Source: a virus | Direction: 5' to 3' (one strand) | Virus record (IMG/VR): IMGVR_UViG_3300014960_000003 | Coordinates: 1-27,469 of that record | Length of the DNA stretch: 27,469 nucleotides | In this document: one piece after another, positions 26,587 through 27,469 of the stretch | How positions within the stretch are numbered: the first letter of the stretch is position 1 | Layout: every line of letters starts with the position of its first letter | Translations under genes and position numbers: made by a program | The notes under the pieces: model-generated | Databases searched by the model: none | The model's input: only the letters and a program-made list of their open reading frames with translations | What the model was told of the DNA's origin: nothing

Positions 26587-27203
26587 GGGTCGGTATTGTG
26601 TAACGTCTTCAAGGCCACCTCCTGCACCCAGCGATTGAGCTCCCGCTCGGCGTGCTCCGGGTCATGCGGGGCAATGCGCCCGGATAGCTGCTTAGGCATA
26701 GCCTTCAGCAACGAGGCCACGGCGCCATCGTGCTCCTGCATCACCCGGCGCACCCAGTCGCCGGACACAAGGCGGCGCTCCTTCTCGGCCTGGGCGATCA
26801 CCTCGTCCCGGGCGCTGGTCAGGTTCTTCGCTGCCGCGGCATGGATCGCCACTAGGCGCCCGGCGTCTGCCCGGCCGCCTCGAAGGGCTTCGACCGCCAG
26901 ATCGTAGGCAGCCCGCTCGATTTGCCTCTGTCGCTCGTAGGCGCCTTCTGGTGTGTCGGATGAGGCGGCCGCGGTGTTGACAGGTGGCTCGGCTTCCGCG
27001 GGCCTGTAGGGGCCTTCCTGTTCGATGGCGGGGGCGTCATCTGAAGCGGGTGGCGCTGCACCAGGCTTTGCTCTGAAACGGATGTTCTTTTTCCGCCATT
27101 CGTCGGCAGCCTCGGGGCTGTCCATTGGCATCCCGCGTTTGACCAGTTGCGTCACTCGGGGCTGGGTGAGGCCGGCGTGCAGGCCGTATTCCTTATGCGT
27201 CAT
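26574..27203 (-). CDS. terS: Small terminase subunit-like (Nu1-type, 209 aa)
   Basis: The N-terminus has a DNA-binding helix-turn-helix: MTHKEYGLHAGLTQPRVTQL, then VKRGMPMDSPEAADEWRKKN, the Nu1-type winged HTH pattern with 'M-P-M-x-S-x-x-x-A-x-x-W'. A Pro/Glu-rich linker (PAIEQEGPYRPAEAEPPVNT) follows, then a helical oligomerisation region (ERQRQIERAAYDLAVEALRG to RELNRWVQEVALKTLH). It recognises the packaging site and loads the large subunit; the placement directly before TerL confirms it. The start ATG overlaps the stop of the 74-aa gene by four bases. Confidence 0.8.
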   Translation of the reverse strand: MTHKEYGLHAGLTQPRVTQLVKRGMPMDSPEAADEWRKKNIRFRAKPGAAPPASDDAPAIEQEGPYRPAEAEPPVNTAAASSDTPEGAYERQRQIERAAYDLAVEALRGGRADAGRLVAIHAAAAKNLTSARDEVIAQAEKERRLVSGDWVRRVMQEHDGAVASLLKAMPKQLSGRIAPHDPEHAERELNRWVQEVALKTLHNTDPWKA

Positions 27204-27424
27204 GGCTGAAGCGCCTTCTTAATCTCTTCCGGAATCATCGACTCAGGCAGCGTGGCCGCGTATTGCAGCGCCCGGAAAACGCCGTCGTACCTGGAATCAC
27301 CAGGCTTCGGCACGCAATAGGACGCAAGTTGCTCGGGAGGCGTTCCGCGTTTCAAAAGGCGGATAAACCAGGCCACGTTGGCCAGGCCGTACTGTGAAAC
27401 GAGGAAGTCAAGGTGATTTGGCAT
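27200..27424 (-). CDS. Hypothetical protein (74 aa), first gene of the late block
   Basis: MPNHLDFLVSQYGLANVAWF is helical with a Trp/Phe-rich patch, then IRLLKRGTPPEQLASYCVPK and SRYDGVFRALQYAATLPESM, ending IPEEIKKALQP. No family is recognised. It precedes the small terminase and is coupled to it by ATGA. Its ATG follows TGTCAACAAATAGATT, another leader without Shine-Dalgarno. Upstream sequence to the window edge (about 45 bases) may hold the late promoter, but I see no convincing -35/-10 pair. Confidence 0.6.
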   Translation of the reverse strand: MPNHLDFLVSQYGLANVAWFIRLLKRGTPPEQLASYCVPKPGDSRYDGVFRALQYAATLPESMIPEEIKKALQP

Positions 27425-27469
27425 AATCTATTTGTTGACAGCATTACGCGCACATAATCGAAGGGGTCT

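Noticed and set aside
1-27469. tRNA genes, integrase, attachment sites and defence genes
   Set aside because: I looked for cloverleaf-type inverted repeats, recombinase motifs and direct repeats flanking an integrase and found none. Gaps between genes are all under 135 bases.

Overview
The window is a continuous piece of a tailed-phage genome, or of a prophage, and every gene I can support lies on the minus strand. It should therefore be read from right to left. The phage assignment rests on a complete head gene set: small terminase, GpA-type large terminase, lambda-type portal, and a ClpP-like protease joined to a capsid protein. Connector, tail tube and tape measure genes follow, which indicates a long non-contractile tail (siphovirus-like). 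No integrase, repressor, tRNA or bacterial gene is visible, so I cannot say whether it is temperate. The host cannot be assigned. Late-gene start sites are mostly A/C-rich without a clear Shine-Dalgarno (SD) sequence, which hints at a host that tolerates SD-independent initiation, but this is weak evidence.

Layout in direction of transcription. (1) Positions 27424-20437 carry packaging and head genes: an orphan 74-aa gene, TerS, TerL, a small protein in the gpW position, portal, a 709-aa protease-linker-capsid polyprotein and a 58-aa gene, followed by a strong 12-bp hairpin. (2) Positions 20376-17312 hold small virion proteins, a modular fibre, a string of tiny genes and a second fibre-like gene. 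The tiny genes include two membrane proteins (holin candidates) and a lipoprotein nested in another reading frame, like Rz/Rz1. This block sits between capsid and connector genes, an unusual place. (3) Positions 17315-13535 encode connector, tail completion, tail tube, probable tail chaperone and tape measure. (4) Positions 13526-8911 encode distal tail proteins: a 274-aa protein, two tandem paralogues, a 69-aa protein and a 932-aa protein with an AT-rich central insert. (5) Positions 8859-4760 encode a metallophosphoesterase, small DNA-binding proteins, a DUF6378-like protein, a lysozyme-like enzyme, a ribbon-helix-helix mini-protein, a RuvC-like resolvase and an Rnl5-type RNA ligase. (6) Positions 4763-1577 are a dense array of small genes joined by stop/start overlaps. 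(7) Positions 1546-1 carry an SSB-like protein, a helix-turn-helix protein and the start of a DEDD-type 3'-5' exonuclease that runs off the left edge.

The most unusual structure is in region 6. Five gene junctions carry exactly the same 18 bases, with diverged relatives at three other junctions and one buried inside a gene. Each copy encodes the last residues of the upstream protein (KEAKP), an ideal SD (AAGGAGG), and a GTGA stop/start overlap for the next gene. Several linked genes encode related coiled-coil mini-proteins. This looks like a modular system for adding, losing or shuffling small accessory genes while keeping translation coupled.
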